Source: Muscardinus avellanarius
Lineage: Eukaryota; Chordata; Mammalia; Rodentia; Gliridae
NCBI GenBank assembly: GCA_963383645.1
Contig: OY726559.1
Span: 111,823,444 to 111,887,443 of the forward strand
Reading direction: 5' to 3'
DNA: 64,000 nt
The notes under the pieces: model-generated
The model's input: only the letters and a program-made list of their open reading frames with translations
Database searches by the model: none
What the model was told of the DNA's origin: nothing
Shown: positions 51,748 to 63,047 of the stretch, in pieces
Layout: each line of letters starts with the position of its first letter
How positions within the stretch are numbered: the first letter of the stretch is position 1
Program-made: the position numbers and the translations under genes

Positions 51748-51793
<46 letters not shown>
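51594..51793 (+). mobile_element. Dimeric SINE with (CA)n tail
   Basis: Short linker variant, ID half 'GGGATAGCTCAGTGGTAGGG', and (CA)21 tail. Confidence 0.75.
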
Positions 51794-51794
<1 letters not shown>

Positions 51795-52385
51795 AAAATG
51801 TATTGAGCTCCTTGAATATATTCGTTCAATATATTTCCATAATTCTGTTTCTTTTAAACCACTCAACTAAAGCAAACTTACACAAAACTTTGGCAAAATG
51901 ATGCGTTTGTGGTAAAGAAAATCTGTAAGTCCTATACAAGATTAATAGCACTGGGTTTGAGGAGGACAGGGATTATTTGTCGTGGACGAGAGCCCCAGAA
52001 ATGGGAAGCAGGTAAGGGGTCCCGGTCCTTCCACTGGGCCACTGGGTGACCTGGGACAATTTGATTAAACTCTCTGTTACAGTTTTTTTCACCTAGAAAA
52101 TGGACCGTCCTGAATAGTAAATGTTTTACCACAGACAAAGTATTGAGAACAGAGCCTGCTGGGTAGGGACCACTGTCTGTGACGTTTTCTTTATTATCAT
52201 TTTTTCTCTCTGGTCTCTTTCCTGTCTAGACAAACTCTCCATTTTAAGACGGTGGTGTTTAAGCTCTATGGTTATACCATCGTGGGAGCATGGGATCAAC
52301 TTAGCAATCAACACAGCTGTTATAAAATCTAAATAGCAGAGGAGGAAAGCAGAGAAAATGAGGAAAGTGCGTACAGTCTCAGGAG
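51794..52385. other. Non-genic unique sequence
   Basis: No recognised gene or repeat. Confidence 0.4.
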
Positions 52386-53270
52386 CCCTTATTTAAAGCG
52401 AATCTGTTAGTATGATATTCTTGAGTTCCATCCATTTTCCTGCAAAAGATGAGAATTTTTTGCAGGTGGGTCTGGGCATGGAACCCAGGGGCATTCAACT
52501 TCCGAGCTACACCCCAGCCCTATTTTTTATTCTTTATTTTGAAACCGGGTCTCACTGAGTTCCAGAGGGCCTCACTAAGTAGCTGAGGCTGTCTGAGAAC
52601 CGCGATCCTCTGGTCTCAGCCTCCCGAATGCTGGGTTTACAAGCATGCGCCACCACGCCTGGATAAAAGATAAGATTTTGTTCTTCTTTACGGCTGAGTA
52701 GAATTCCACTGTGTGTTGATGCCAAAGTTGCGTGATCCGTTAATCTGTTAACGGATACCTAAATGGGTTCCATAATTTGGCTATTGTCAAATTGTTCTGC
52801 GATGAACACGGACGTGCAGGTGTTGTAATATTCTGGCTTCATTTAGAGACTATCATAGTAAGCGAGTACAGCCCGTCTCACACAGTGAGTAGAGCTATGT
52901 TTTCTCTTATATGTGGAAACGAGAGAGAGAGATTCAGAAACCAGGGCAACAGCAGGTGGATTGGCCAGGGCTGCAGGGGAGTGGGGGAGGGGCAGGGATG
53001 GGAGAGGGAGTCTTAAAGAGTGTAACAGAGGGTACGAGGCTACAAAGAAACGATGCTATGTAGGATTTTGAACTGGATGGGCTGAGGACACAGAGCTGAC
53101 ACAGAAGACACAGAGCAGCCAATTCCAATCTCAAAGACAGACACCGGAAGGCAGAGGGAGGGGAGAGGGACCCAGCGGGGAGGCCCCAGGACTGTGCGTG
53201 TGCATCTGTGTGACTCTCTTTTTACCAATACGATATCAAATTTACAATGCACCACATAAAAATAAATAAT
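52386..53270 (+). mobile_element. Older L1 with inverted 5' part
   Basis: 52405-52820 reads as antisense ORF2 end (including 'TTTTGTTCTTCTTTACGGCT' and 'TTCCATAATTTGGCTATTG'). From about 52840 the sense strand continues from the same L1 position ('AGACTATCATAGTAAGCGAG') through a 3' UTR to 'TTTACAATGCACCACATAA'. The order (inverted 5' piece, then sense 3' piece) is that of twin priming in plus orientation. A SINE sits inside it at 52466-52664. Confidence 0.7.
52466..52664 (-). mobile_element. Dimeric SINE inside the inverted L1
   Basis: Reverse type A copy flanked by related AAAAGAT(G)AGA-type sequence. Confidence 0.8.
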
Positions 53271-53271
53271 T

Positions 53272-53475
53272 TTTTATGGCGCTGGGGATGGAACCTAGGG
53301 ACCTCCTACCGCCGGGCTACACTCCTAGACCTATTTTATATTTTATTTGGAAACAGGGTAAGTCGCTGAGAGCCTCACTGAGTAGCTGAGGCTGACTTTG
53401 AACCTGCGCGATCCTCCCGTCTCAGCCTCCCAAGCGCTGGGATTACAAGCGTGTGCCACCACGCCCGGCTAAATA
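53272..53475 (-). mobile_element. Dimeric SINE at the L1 3' end
   Basis: Reverse copy with type B markers ('CTACACTCCTAGACCTATTT'), inserted in the L1 A-rich tail. Confidence 0.8.
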
Positions 53476-54039
53476 AATAAATTTCTAAAAAAATGAAGCA
53501 GACCTTTTGTTTGTCTCTGCACCTGGGCACTCGCATGCCGGATGGCAAGTAACACTCAGTACTTCATGTTTCCAGCTGAGCTACAGATTGAGGGTTTGGG
53601 GCTGAGTGGCCGAGGGCCGGCGGCAGCATCCCATCAGAGGATGAACTCTCTTTACCTCTTTGGGCTCCCAGGGCTTCACGTACGGTGTTTTTCTCATGGG
53701 TGATTCTTCTCGAGAGGCAGAAGGATAGACCCTGAAGAGAACCTTGTGTTTCTGAAAAGAAAGGCAAGTGTCCGGTGACGCTTGATTCTCAGTGCTTTTT
53801 GCCTTTCTCTTTGGGTCTCAGAGTCAAAGCGAGAAATCAGAGCAGACCGACCCGTGCACAGCAGAAAAGTCACGGAGGTTTTTAATCTCCACTCGTTTAA
53901 TCTCCACTTGTGGGAAGGCAATCGGAGTGGAGTTTTTTCCTCTTATTTGGGCAGCAGGGAGGCAGCAGGGAGGCCTGGCCCCTGGACCTGGCACAGCTTG
54001 TGAAGGCGGGAGGAGATGGGGAAAAAATGGCCAAGTGTG
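53476..54039. other. Non-genic unique sequence
   Basis: No recognised gene or repeat. Overlapping short frames at 53782-54003 and 53824-54099 are not protein-like. Confidence 0.4.
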
Positions 54040-54345
54040 TGTTGAAGCCCACTGTGACCCACTAGCGAATATATTATTAAACCCACTCGATAATATCATG
54101 CTAAGTAAGATTAGCCAGTCGCAGAGGGCAAAGGGTCATATGTTTGCATCCCGTTTAAAGAACAGGCAGAGTCTGAGAAACAAAAGGATTTCACATTAAT
54201 AAGGGGAGACACTAGAGGAATACTGGCAGGGGATTTAAGGAGGGAGGTTGGGGGAGGTCATGAAGAAAACAGCTCAGATAATCCTATAGTCCTATGTGAA
54301 GTTATCAATACAATCAATGTCTAGGGCACATTGTAATATACCTAG
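54040..54345 (+). mobile_element. L1 ORF2 end and 3' UTR fragment
   Basis: Sense 'AATATCATGCTAAGTAAGAT' followed by a mutated ORF2 C terminus and a G-rich tract (54240-54260). Confidence 0.6.
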
Positions 54346-54420
54346 TACTTTCTCACCAAGTACCTTCCAACCAAATACCTTCCAACCAAGTACCTTCCAA
54401 CCAAGTACCTTCTAATCCAA
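54346..54420. repeat. 15-bp minisatellite
   Basis: About five units of ACCTTCCAACCAAGT with single-base variants. Confidence 0.9.
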
Positions 54421-54486
54421 CTCCTGCAATGGCTAGAAAAAAGTATCTCCAAGGGACAAGGATGAAAGATAAAAGATTCAGGTTCT

Positions 54487-54705
54487 GCCGGGTGTGGTGG
54501 CGCACGCTTGTAATCCCTGCGCTTGGGAGGCTGAGACAGCAGGACCGCACGGGTTCGAAGCCAGCCTCAGCTACTTAGTGAGGCTCTCGGCAACTTAGTG
54601 AGACCCTGTTTCCAAATAACATATAAAATAGGTCTGAGAGTGTAGCCCAGAGGTAGAAAGCCCCTGGGTCCTACCCCCAGTACCACACACACACAAAAAA
54701 AAAAA
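54487..54705 (+). mobile_element. Dimeric SINE, type B
   Basis: Full copy: 'CTGCGCTTGGGAGG' left end, 'TAGGTCTGAGAGTGTAGCCC' right monomer, CA/A tail. Confidence 0.85.
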
Positions 54706-54914
54706 TCATGTTCTGAAGAAATCACTAGATATGGGGTAAAGAGGTATAAATTCACATTTCTGTTTTGGCATTTTTAAGCAAACAACTTAATCCCTCTGAA
54801 TCTTAGTTTTCATTCCTAAAATTGGGATGGTATAAGGATTAATGAGCAGAATAAGTAAAACGCAGCAACAAAATAAAACAAAAAAACAGCCAGAATTATA
54901 CCATCCGAAGCCCT

Positions 54915-55141
54915 AATTAAGCCAGGTGTGGTGGTGGAGGTGTAAACTTGTAATCCCAGCATTTGGGAGGATGAGATGGGAGAATCATGGTTTGAGGACG
55001 GCCTCAGCCACTACTTAGCGAGGCCCTTTGCAACGCAGTGAGACCCTGTTTCAAAAAATAAAGAATAAAAAATAGGGCTGGGGGTGTAGCTCAGAGGTAG
55101 AATGCCCCTGGCTTCCATCCCCAGTATATTAAAAAAAAAAA
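54915..55141 (+). mobile_element. Dimeric SINE with target-site duplication
   Basis: Type A copy between 'AGCCCTAATTAA' and 'AGCCCTAATTGA'. Confidence 0.85.
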
Positions 55142-55539
55142 GCCCTAATTGAATGCTGCCTGCCTGCCTGCCTGCCTGCCTTCCTCTTTCCCTCCCTTTC
55201 TTCCTTCCCTACCTCTTTTCTTCGAAAACTGACGCTAGGGAGGGGACTCTGACCATTCCGCAGCATCTCCAGCGTCCATGGGTCTCACCTCCAGACCTCA
55301 AGGTGGACACTCTCAGCCGCCCCACCCAGCCGTCCTTCCTCCCATCACCCCAAAATCCTTCTCTGTCGTGCATTTTCAGACCTGAGTTTTAAGATCCCGA
55401 CAATTGCAGAATTGACTCTAGGTTGAAAGGGAAAACTAGCTATCATCTTTGAGAGGCTGTAAAGGCATCCTTAAGATTTTTAGGCCATCTGTTTTTCTTT
55501 CAAGCCATATTAAGAAGGCTGACTCAAAAATGAGCTGGT
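55142..55539. other. Unique sequence with TGCC repeat
   Basis: Seven TGCC units at 55157-55183, then C/T-rich sequence. No gene recognised. Confidence 0.5.
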
Positions 55540-55741
55540 TCTGCAGGGTGTGGCGGCACATACCTGTAACCCAGTACTTGGTAGGCTGAGACAGGAGGAG
55601 TGCAGGTTTGAGGCCAGCCTCAGAAACTTAGCATGACTCTCAGGACCCTGGAGAGACCCTGTTTCAAAATAAAATCTAAACAGTGCAGCTCAAAAGTAGA
55701 AAGCCCCTGATTCAGTTCCCAGTACCAAAAAAAAAAAAAAT
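55540..55741 (+). mobile_element. Old dimeric SINE
   Basis: Left monomer and a damaged ID half ('CAGTGCAGCTCAAAAGTAG'); A14 tail. Confidence 0.7.
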
Positions 55742-56576
55742 TACATTCCCCAAAACATAAATCCTGGGGTACAGAAGAAAGCAGTTGTCCTGTCTTCTAA
55801 CCATGGTCCAGGGTACTTAGGGAGCTATCTAAGCAATTTGTCACAACCAGCACATTCTTAGCTTATAAACCATCTTCCTCCTGTTCTCTTAATTTTTTTC
55901 AAAGCAGTGAAAAAAGGCTTCTTACTGCTTCGCCCGGGGTAGAGTGGCCCTGGACCTCTGTGCGAGCCCTCACTGTGATAATTCAGCACCTGTTTGAATG
56001 CTCTTCACTTTGCCCTGCAGCACCCTAGGGAGCCATTACTGTCTTGGTTCTCAATTAGCAAGCACCTGAGATCCCAGGGAAAACGGACCTGAGTCTCCTT
56101 TGCCAGATAGTAAATCACGGCATAGACTCAGGCGGCCCGTTGAATTTCCACTGTAGACGCCCAGTGTAGACCCGCTGTGGGTGCCTGGGCCCCGAGGGAG
56201 CCCTGAACACCGCCAGTCGTCCCCAGGGTCTTTTGCTAAGGTTCCTGCTCCTTCCTCTTGGCTGAAGGCAGTAGTCGTTGATTTTGAAGAACACAGAGCA
56301 CTGGGCTTGCAGGTGCCTTGAGATTCACAGCAAAGGCAGCACAGAGCTCGCCCGAGAGCAGCACCGCGCGCCGGGCATCCGCAGGGCACGGCCGGAGGTA
56401 GCGCTGATGTATTTCTTCTCCCAAAACATTTCCTCAGTTCCTGGGTTCGGCCATGGATCGTGTTCTCTTGGGGCATTGCCAACTCAAGTCATTTAACCAA
56501 TGATGGAGCAGACAGAGAAAGCCCAGCTCACAGGATCCAGGATGGAGGTCATGAGAGACAGACAGACAGACATTTT
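55742..56576. other. Non-genic unique sequence
   Basis: 56050-56480 is relatively GC-rich and open on the minus strand (143 codons), but resembles no protein I know. Confidence 0.4.
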
Positions 56577-57022
56577 AAGCTAGGCGTGGTGGTGCATGAC
56601 TCTAATCCCAGTACTTGGGAGGCAGAGACAGGAGGATATTGAGGCCAGCCTCAGCAACTTGCAAAACCTTCAGCAATGTAGTGAGACTTTTAAAAATAAA
56701 AAAGTAGCTGGGCGTGGTGGCGCACGCTTGTGATCCTGGCACTTGGGAGGCAGAGACAGGAGGATCGCGCAGGTTCAAAGCCAGCCGTGCTGGCTTAAGA
56801 GACGCTGTTTCCAAATAAAAATATAAAAAATAGGTCTAGGAGTGTAGCCCGGAGGTAGAAGGGCTTCCAGAAACCCCAGTACCACCAAAATAAGTAAATA
56901 AATAAATACATACATACATACATACATACATACATACATACATAAAATTTTTAAAGTAGAAAGGGCTGGGGATGTAGCTCAAAGGTAGAACACTCCTGGG
57001 TTCAATTCCCAGTACTGCAAAA
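56577..57022 (+). mobile_element. Type C SINE nested in an older SINE
   Basis: Host left monomer 56577-56698 and ID half 56965-57020. A forward type C copy (56703-56890) with an AAAT then CATA tail (to 56943) occupies the linker. Confidence 0.85.
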
Positions 57023-57086
57023 AATATATTTTAATAACAATGCTTTTTATACTTGAAAATTGTGGATAGATTTCGGGTGTTTTCAT

Positions 57087-57088
<2 letters not shown>

Positions 57089-57125
<37 letters not shown>
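57089..57125. repeat. (CA)n microsatellite
   Basis: Eighteen CA units. Confidence 0.95.
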
Positions 57126-57128
<3 letters not shown>

Positions 57129-57949
57129 GTAGGCGAGGCAAGACATAAGCTGATTACACTGATTAGACTATTACATAAAGTATACTTAGACCAAAGTATC
57201 ATGTTACGCACCACAAGTATATGTGAGTTTTATTTGTCAATTAAAAAATGCAAAGAGGTGTTGATGGCCCTTTTTGTTTACCTCTAACTCATCCAAATCT
57301 TTCTTATTTTAGGGCTTATCTATATATTGCTCCGGTTAAGGAATATCCTCAAACGATCTTCTCTGCCTGGTGACTCTGCTCGCCCTCAGGTTGTGGGCGA
57401 GGTGCCAGCCCCTCGGGCTGACCACCCATACCACTCAGCCCACTTTAGATTTCTCTTACTCTTTCCTCTTCTGGCTCCTGCAAATACTCTTTCTTCATAA
57501 GCTATACTTGAACCGGGGGTAAAGTCTTATGTCTCAGCGCTTGTCTGCTTGATGGACTCTCTTGAACCAGACCGCAAGGTTGACGAGGGCAGAAACCCCC
57601 CACAAAAATCAAGTTCCAGCAGCTATGAGAGTATCCAGAGCATAGTAAAGATATCATGGAAAAGGGTTAAGATGGTCAGAAGTATAATAAAAATAGATCC
57701 CCTGTGTTATGAGAACCCGAGGAAGGCAGCGGGAAGGTTTAAAGAAAGGTGGGGCGTGAGATTGTCTTGAAGTGTGAGATTGTGTGTATATAAAGTCAAC
57801 AGAAGAAGAGGCACTATATCAAAGAGAAGCTGCAGCCCAGGAGAAGACAATGGCACTTTGGGGACCAGCAAAGAATTGGTCAGCTTCAGAGTCCACAGCT
57901 AGGCACGTACAGGAAACGGGTAATGACAGCTTTAGGACGGGGACTGCTG
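57126..57949. other. Unique stretch, possible LTR-like segment
   Basis: 57330-57520 has a composition (C/T-rich, 'CTTCATAAGCTATACTTG', 'GGGTAAAGTCTTATGTCTC') that could be the end of an old LTR, but I cannot name it. No coding sequence recognised. Confidence 0.3.
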
Positions 57950-58155
57950 GGAGCCAGGCGTGGGGGCACAATCTGCGATCCCAGTACTCAGGAGGCTGAG
58001 ACAGGAGGATCTCAGGTTCGAAGCCAGCCCCAGAAACTTAGTGAGAGTCTCAGCAACTCAGTGAGACCCTGTTTCCAAAAAAAAAAAATAATAAAATAGG
58101 GCTGGAGGTATAGCTCGGAGGTTAGAATACCTATAGGTTCAACCCCTAGTACAAA
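57950..58155 (+). mobile_element. Dimeric SINE
   Basis: Forward copy with A11 linker and 'ATAGCTCGGAGGTTAGAATA' ID half. The following purine tract is its expanded tail. Confidence 0.8.
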
Positions 58156-58182
58156 AAGAAAAAAGAAAGTAGAAAGGAAAGA

Positions 58183-58231
<49 letters not shown>

Positions 58232-58295
58232 GGAAGGAAGGAAGGAAGGAAGGAAGGGAAAGGAAGGAGGAAGGGAGGGAAGGAAGGAAGAAAAA

Positions 58296-58340
<45 letters not shown>

Positions 58341-58605
58341 GAGAAAGGAAGAAAGGGAGAGAGAAAGAAAAGAAAGAAGAAAGAAAGAAAAAGAAAGAAG
58401 GAAAGGAAGGAAGGAAGGAAGGAAGGAAGGAAGGAAGGAAGGAAGGAAGGAGGGAGGGAGGGAGGGGAGGGAGGGGAGGGAGGAAGGAAGGAAGGAAAGA
58501 AGGAAGGAAGGAAAGAAGGAAGGAGGGAGGGAGGGAGGGGAGGAAGGAAAGAAGGAGGGAGGGAAGGAAGGAAGGAAGGAAGGAAGGAAGGAAGGAAGGA
58601 AGGAG
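58156..58605. repeat. 450-bp polypurine tract (GAAA/GGAA/GGGA)
   Basis: Essentially all purine on the plus strand, in alternating blocks of GAAA, GGAA and GGGA tetranucleotides. The longest such tract in the window. Confidence 0.95.
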
Positions 58606-59164
58606 GCAACTGCTGGAGAGGTAGGCAGACTATGTGATAAATCTGTACTGATGAAGGCTGCTGGGCCAAGGGCGCCCATGCAGGGTTTTTCATGAACTAT
58701 TCTGGCCACTATCCTGGGACTGCTTCTTTTTCTGTCAATATCAATTCAACCCCTTTCCTTGAAATTACACGAGCTACTTTAGCAATTATTTATGCAATGT
58801 CAGTAGCTCATTGGACGAAAATAAATAAGTATGATATTCAGGAAATACAGTGGGAGCGAAGACAGGACAGCACAGGAAGAAAATGCACATGCATAGGAAG
58901 GGGACTCTGCAAAGACTTCTCAGAGCGCGGCGCGGCAACCCCAGGCAGAGGTCAAGACCGGTCAGCATGTAGTTTACGGCAGTGAACTGAGCCCCAGAAA
59001 GAGCCACTGCAGTTTGGTGCCGTGGCTGCTTCTTGTCTGTAGGAAGGAAGAAGAGAGGGGGCAGATTTCTGCTCTGTTGCTGGAACTGTACAGGTGGAAG
59101 AAGAATCCTTGGGATCCTCCATTGCTCTCTCCAGATCCTCTATTTTTATTTATTTATTTATTTT
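58606..59164. other. Non-genic unique sequence
   Basis: No recognised gene or repeat. Confidence 0.4.
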
Positions 59165-59373
59165 CGTGCAGTATTGGATATGGAACCCAGGGACATTCTA
59201 TCTCTGAGGTCCACCCCCCAGCCCTATTTTGTTTTTTATTCTTTATTTTGAAACAGGGCCTCACTGAGTTGCAGAGGGCCTCACTGAGTAGCTGAGGCTG
59301 TCTGCAAAATGCGATCCTTCTGTCTCAGCCTCCTGAATGCTGGGATTACACACGTGCGCCACCACGCCCAGCT
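59144..59373 (-). mobile_element. Dimeric SINE with TTTA tail
   Basis: Reverse type A copy, ends at 'CCACCACGCCCAGCTT'. Confidence 0.85.
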
Positions 59374-59566
59374 TCCGTTAGTCTTTGACGGCCACTATTT
59401 TACTGCGGGGGAATATAATTAAACTTGTTCTAGACCTGAGTGGTTCTTTTCTATACATCACCCAGCTTATTAGAAGCCCACTATTAGGAGAGAGCCAGAA
59501 TGCCTCATCTTCCTTCTTCTTGTCCAGAAAGGTCTGTAGGTTACAGGGCATTTGGAAATTAAATGA

Positions 59567-59993
59567 CAGCCGGGCATGGTGGCGAGGCTTGTAATCCCAG
59601 CATCCGTGAGGTGGAGACCAGAGGATTACGGTTCACGGACAGTCTCAGCTAATTAGCGAGGCCCTTCGTAACTCAGTGGGACCCTGTTTTAAAAATAAAA
59701 AGACTAGCCGGGCGTGGTGGCGCACACTTGTAATCCCCGATCTTGGGAGGCAGAGACAGGAGGATCGCGCAGGTTTGAAGCCAGCGCGCCCCCTGGCTTA
59801 GGAGACCCTGTTTCCAAATAAAAATGTAAAAATAGGTCTGGGTATGTAGCCCGGAGGTAGAAGGGCTTCCAGGAACCCCAGTACCACCAAAAAAATAAAA
59901 AATAAAAAAATAAAAAGACTAAAAATAGGACTGGGGTATAGCTGGGAGACAGAATGCCCCTGGGTTCCACCCCCCCCCAGTACTGCAAAGTAA
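59567..59993 (+). mobile_element. Type C SINE nested in an older SINE
   Basis: Host left monomer 59567-59690, ID half 59925-59985. A forward type C copy (59706-59890) lies between, flanked by the direct repeat AAAATAAAAAGACTA (59691-59705 and about 59910-59924). Confidence 0.9.
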
Positions 59994-60058
59994 ATAAACA
60001 TAATTAAATGAGAAACTATGCAAGAGTTCACAGTTTCCCTGGCACATGGCAGCCGTGA

Positions 60059-61018
60059 CTAGTTGAAGTTTGTTTTCCATTTCACAGGACACCGAGTCTG
60101 GCCCATTGTTCTTCGAAAGGCGGATTTGAACTCCTTGTTCCTCAGGCTGTAGATCATGGGGTTGAACAGCGGGGTGAGGATGGTATAGGAGACAGATATG
60201 AGGGTGTCTTGGCTGGAGGAGTAGTTGGACTTGGGTCGCAGGTAGATGAAGGAGGCGCAGCCGTAGTGCACCGTCACCACGATGAGATGGGAGGCGCAGG
60301 TGGAGAAAGCCTTGTATCTTCCAACGGAGGAAGAGATCTTCAGGATGGCGGAGATGATGCGGACGTAGGAGACCAGGATAAGGAGCAACGGGATGACCAG
60401 GACGAACACTCCCAGCATGAAGATGACCAGCTGGCTCAGGCGCGAGTGCTGGGAGGCCAGCTTGAGGACAGGGGAGATGTCGCAGAAGAAGTGGTGCAGT
60501 TGATTGGAAGAGCGGAAGGGCAGCTGGAAGACCAGAGAGGTGGTAACCACGGAAACAGTCAAGCCACAGACGCAGGCAGCGGCCACCAGCCCTGCGCACG
60601 CCCCGGGGCCCATGAGCACCGTGTAGCGCAGCGGGTCGCAGATGGCCACGTAGCGGTCATAGCCCATGGCGGCCAGCAGGAAGGAGTGAGAGCAGCCCAG
60701 GAAGAGGAAGGTGAACATCTGGATGGCGCAGCCCAGGAAGGAGATGGTCTTCCTCTGGGCCAGCAGGTCCACCAGCATCTTGGGCACGATGACGAAGGTG
60801 TAGCAGGTCTCGGAGCAGGACAGCACAGACAGGAAGAAGTACATGGGCGTGTGCAGGGCTCTGTCCAGCGCGATGGTGGACAGGATGATGGCGTTGGTGA
60901 ACAGCGTGAACAGGTAGAGGAGCAGGAAGACGAGGAAGAGCAGGTGCTGCAGCCCGGCCAGAGAGGAGAAGCCCAGGAGGATGAACTCCCTCACCACGGT
61001 CTCATTGGCCCACGCCAT
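60059..61018 (-). CDS. OR10K1: Olfactory receptor family 10 subfamily K member 1 (OR10K1-like)
   Basis: Intact 319-residue odorant GPCR. N5-E-T glycosylation site, PMYFFL (58-63), Cys97 and Cys179, MGYDRYVAIC (D121-R122-Y123), [13 protein letters not shown] (236 onward) and NPMIYSLRN (286-294). 'LFNPMIYSLRNKEFKSA' and 'SNQLHHFFCDISPVLKLASQHS' point to OR10K, nearer K1 than K2. The extracellular loop 2 cysteines at 169 and 189, found in the other four genes, are both absent (Arg169, Ser189). The tail is about six residues longer than human OR10K1. ATG at 61018 chosen; the longer open frame upstream starts with a non-ATG codon. Placement beside OR10R2 matches human OR10K1. Confidence 0.92.
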   Translation of the reverse strand: MAWANETVVREFILLGFSSLAGLQHLLFLVFLLLYLFTLFTNAIILSTIALDRALHTPMYFFLSVLSCSETCYTFVIVPKMLVDLLAQRKTISFLGCAIQMFTFLFLGCSHSFLLAAMGYDRYVAICDPLRYTVLMGPGACAGLVAAACVCGLTVSVVTTSLVFQLPFRSSNQLHHFFCDISPVLKLASQHSRLSQLVIFMLGVFVLVIPLLLILVSYVRIISAILKISSSVGRYKAFSTCASHLIVVTVHYGCASFIYLRPKSNYSSSQDTLISVSYTILTPLFNPMIYSLRNKEFKSAFRRTMGQTRCPVKWKTNFN

Positions 61019-61479
61019 GGGGCGGGGAGAGAGGTGGAGGCCAGGACCCAGGGTAGAAAGCAGAAACGGACAAAGACCACAGCACAATCTGCAGGCGGCA
61101 GGCGCTTCCAGATGTTTGGCAGAGTTCCTTCATTCCCCAAAGCATCTGCTAAAAGAAGAACTGGTGCTAAGCATGAGCGAGAACAACTGGGTCCAGTTGG
61201 GAGGCCGTCTCTAAAGTGAAAAGGACAGGCTGTCTCCAGCCAAGGGTGAGGATGCTCTGATAAAAATGTCCTCTTTCTCCTCCATTGGGTTTTCCTGCTC
61301 AACAATAAGCCCCAGCAAGTGAGCTCTTCCCAAAGGAAGCATGCTGTTAACTCAGCTACAGATACTATTCAGACACAAGCCTCAGGTTAACCAACCACAG
61401 AATCAGACAGGAGAGGAAGAATCCCACGATATCTTAATACAAGCACCAAGGGCTTTGTGCTTATGGTATTTACAATGCA
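61019..61479. other. OR10K1 upstream sequence
   Basis: A pyrimidine-rich minus-strand tract (about 61019-61075) precedes the ATG but has no AG close by, so I call no acceptor. No SINE within 460 bases. Confidence 0.4.
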
Positions 61480-61709
61480 CTGCCAGGAGTGGTGGTGCAC
61501 GCTTGTAATCCCAGCATTCGGGATGCTGAGACAGGAGGATCGCAGTTTGGGGACAGCCGCAGCTACTTAGTGAGCCCTCTGCAACTCAGGGAGACCCTGT
61601 TTCAAAATAAAGAATAAAAAATAGGGCTAGGGGTTTAGATTGGAGGTAGAATGTCCCTGGATTCCAGCCCCAGTGCCGCAAAAATGAGGGAGGGGGGGAG
61701 GGAGGGAGG

Positions 61710-61770
<61 letters not shown>

Positions 61771-61865
61771 GGAGAGAAAAGGAAAGAAAGAAGGAAAGAA
61801 AGAAAGGAGAGGAAGGAAGGAAGGAAGGAAGGAAGGAAGGAAGGAAGGAAGATAGAAAGAGAGAA
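61480..61865 (+). mobile_element. Dimeric SINE with long purine tail
   Basis: Body 61480-61680. The tail expands into GGGA, then a (GA)n run (61711-61768) and GGAA units to 61855. Confidence 0.85.
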
Positions 61866-62279
61866 AAGGGCAGGTGCAGTGGTGACCTGTTCTATACTCA
61901 TCTCTGTGCTTCTTACAATGATCTTATGTCAGTGCCCAAAACAAACAAACAAAAAAACGTAGCTCTATTTCTAATTGACTAATAAGAACACAGTCAGGGA
62001 CAGTGCTGGGGGCTCTGCACATTGCCCTAAGGTGGGCACGAGATAATATCAGTTTAAAGACAATTTCTTTTATTATTCAAGAAGAGAACGCGGGGTAGAG
62101 GGAGGCTCATCGACTGGCGCCGCTTTTAGCACTCTCTGTCTCTCCTTGCTGAGGAGCCTCCGAGAAAAGTGGGGACATTGGATTTTGCAGAACGGGTAAT
62201 AAAATGTGAGAAAGAGACAGAGACCGTGTGACAGATCCCAATTCCCTGCAGGAAAGCGCCAGCTTTGGGGTTTTGTTTT
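61866..62279. other. Non-genic unique sequence
   Basis: No recognised gene or repeat. Confidence 0.4.
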
Positions 62280-62340
62280 GTTGGGCACTGGGGATTGTCT
62301 CCCGCCCCCAGCCCTTTGTTATTTTTTATTCTGAAACTCT
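62280..62340 (-). mobile_element. ID-half fragment
   Basis: 'GGCACTGGGGATTGTCTCCC' then 'CCCCCAGCCCTTTGTTATTT'; internally deleted. Confidence 0.55.
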
Positions 62341-63040
62341 GCAATACCAAACAAAATTAAGTTTGATTATGTGACACTCAGTCTCCTACGTCATTCAGCT
62401 GGTTCCATTCACATGGGTTTTTACAGTGTTAAAATGACCCTGTAGCCTCGATGAATTGTGATATTTTTTTTGTTTTATTTAATTTTATTTGAGAAGACAG
62501 CACCCATCTGCTCAAGATAACATCAGACATGACCCATAGTATTTTATCATCTATACTATGACTGAAAGATATAAGTCCAGAAAAAATTAAATTTTTCCTC
62601 CAGCTGAACACCCACAGGTTATAAAACAAATATGGAAGGTCCCTCGATTTGGGTGAGGATATCTAGATTTTTAGGTTTCCGTCTATGGGACTTAGGAGGA
62701 AGAACTTCACGTGGGTGTTTGGTCTTTTTGTTCTAAAGCATAAGCAAGAACAGGAATCACTGTCGAAGGCATGGAAGAAGCTGGCCCATGGGTCCTCAGG
62801 CAGTATCTTGCAGGAGTTTTGACCTGGGTTAGGAGTTAAGTACTATGACTCCAGTCCTCTAGTTAGAGGGTCTCAAAAGTCCCCTCATTAGGATACTAGA
62901 ACCCATGTATGGAATTCAGATCATGATACTTCTGTGTCTTACATTTCTCATTCCTCAGCTGTTCCAACAGGAGTGAATGTAACTTGGATGATAGAGATAG
63001 CAACTCAGTACTTGAGATTGATGGGTGCCCTCAAACAGGA
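62341..63040. other. Non-genic unique sequence
   Basis: About 700 bases with no SINE, L1 or gene recognised. Confidence 0.4.
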
Positions 63041-63047
63041 ATAATCG

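Noticed and set aside
58139..58709. Two ~185-codon minus-strand ORFs of Ser/Leu/Phe/Pro
   Set aside because: They are translations of the polypyrimidine strand of a microsatellite.
60209..61219. 336-codon plus-strand ORF opposite OR10K1
   Set aside because: It is the antisense shadow of a GC-biased OR gene and begins with no OR-independent features. Similar shadows lie opposite the OR10R genes (for example 47813-48313).
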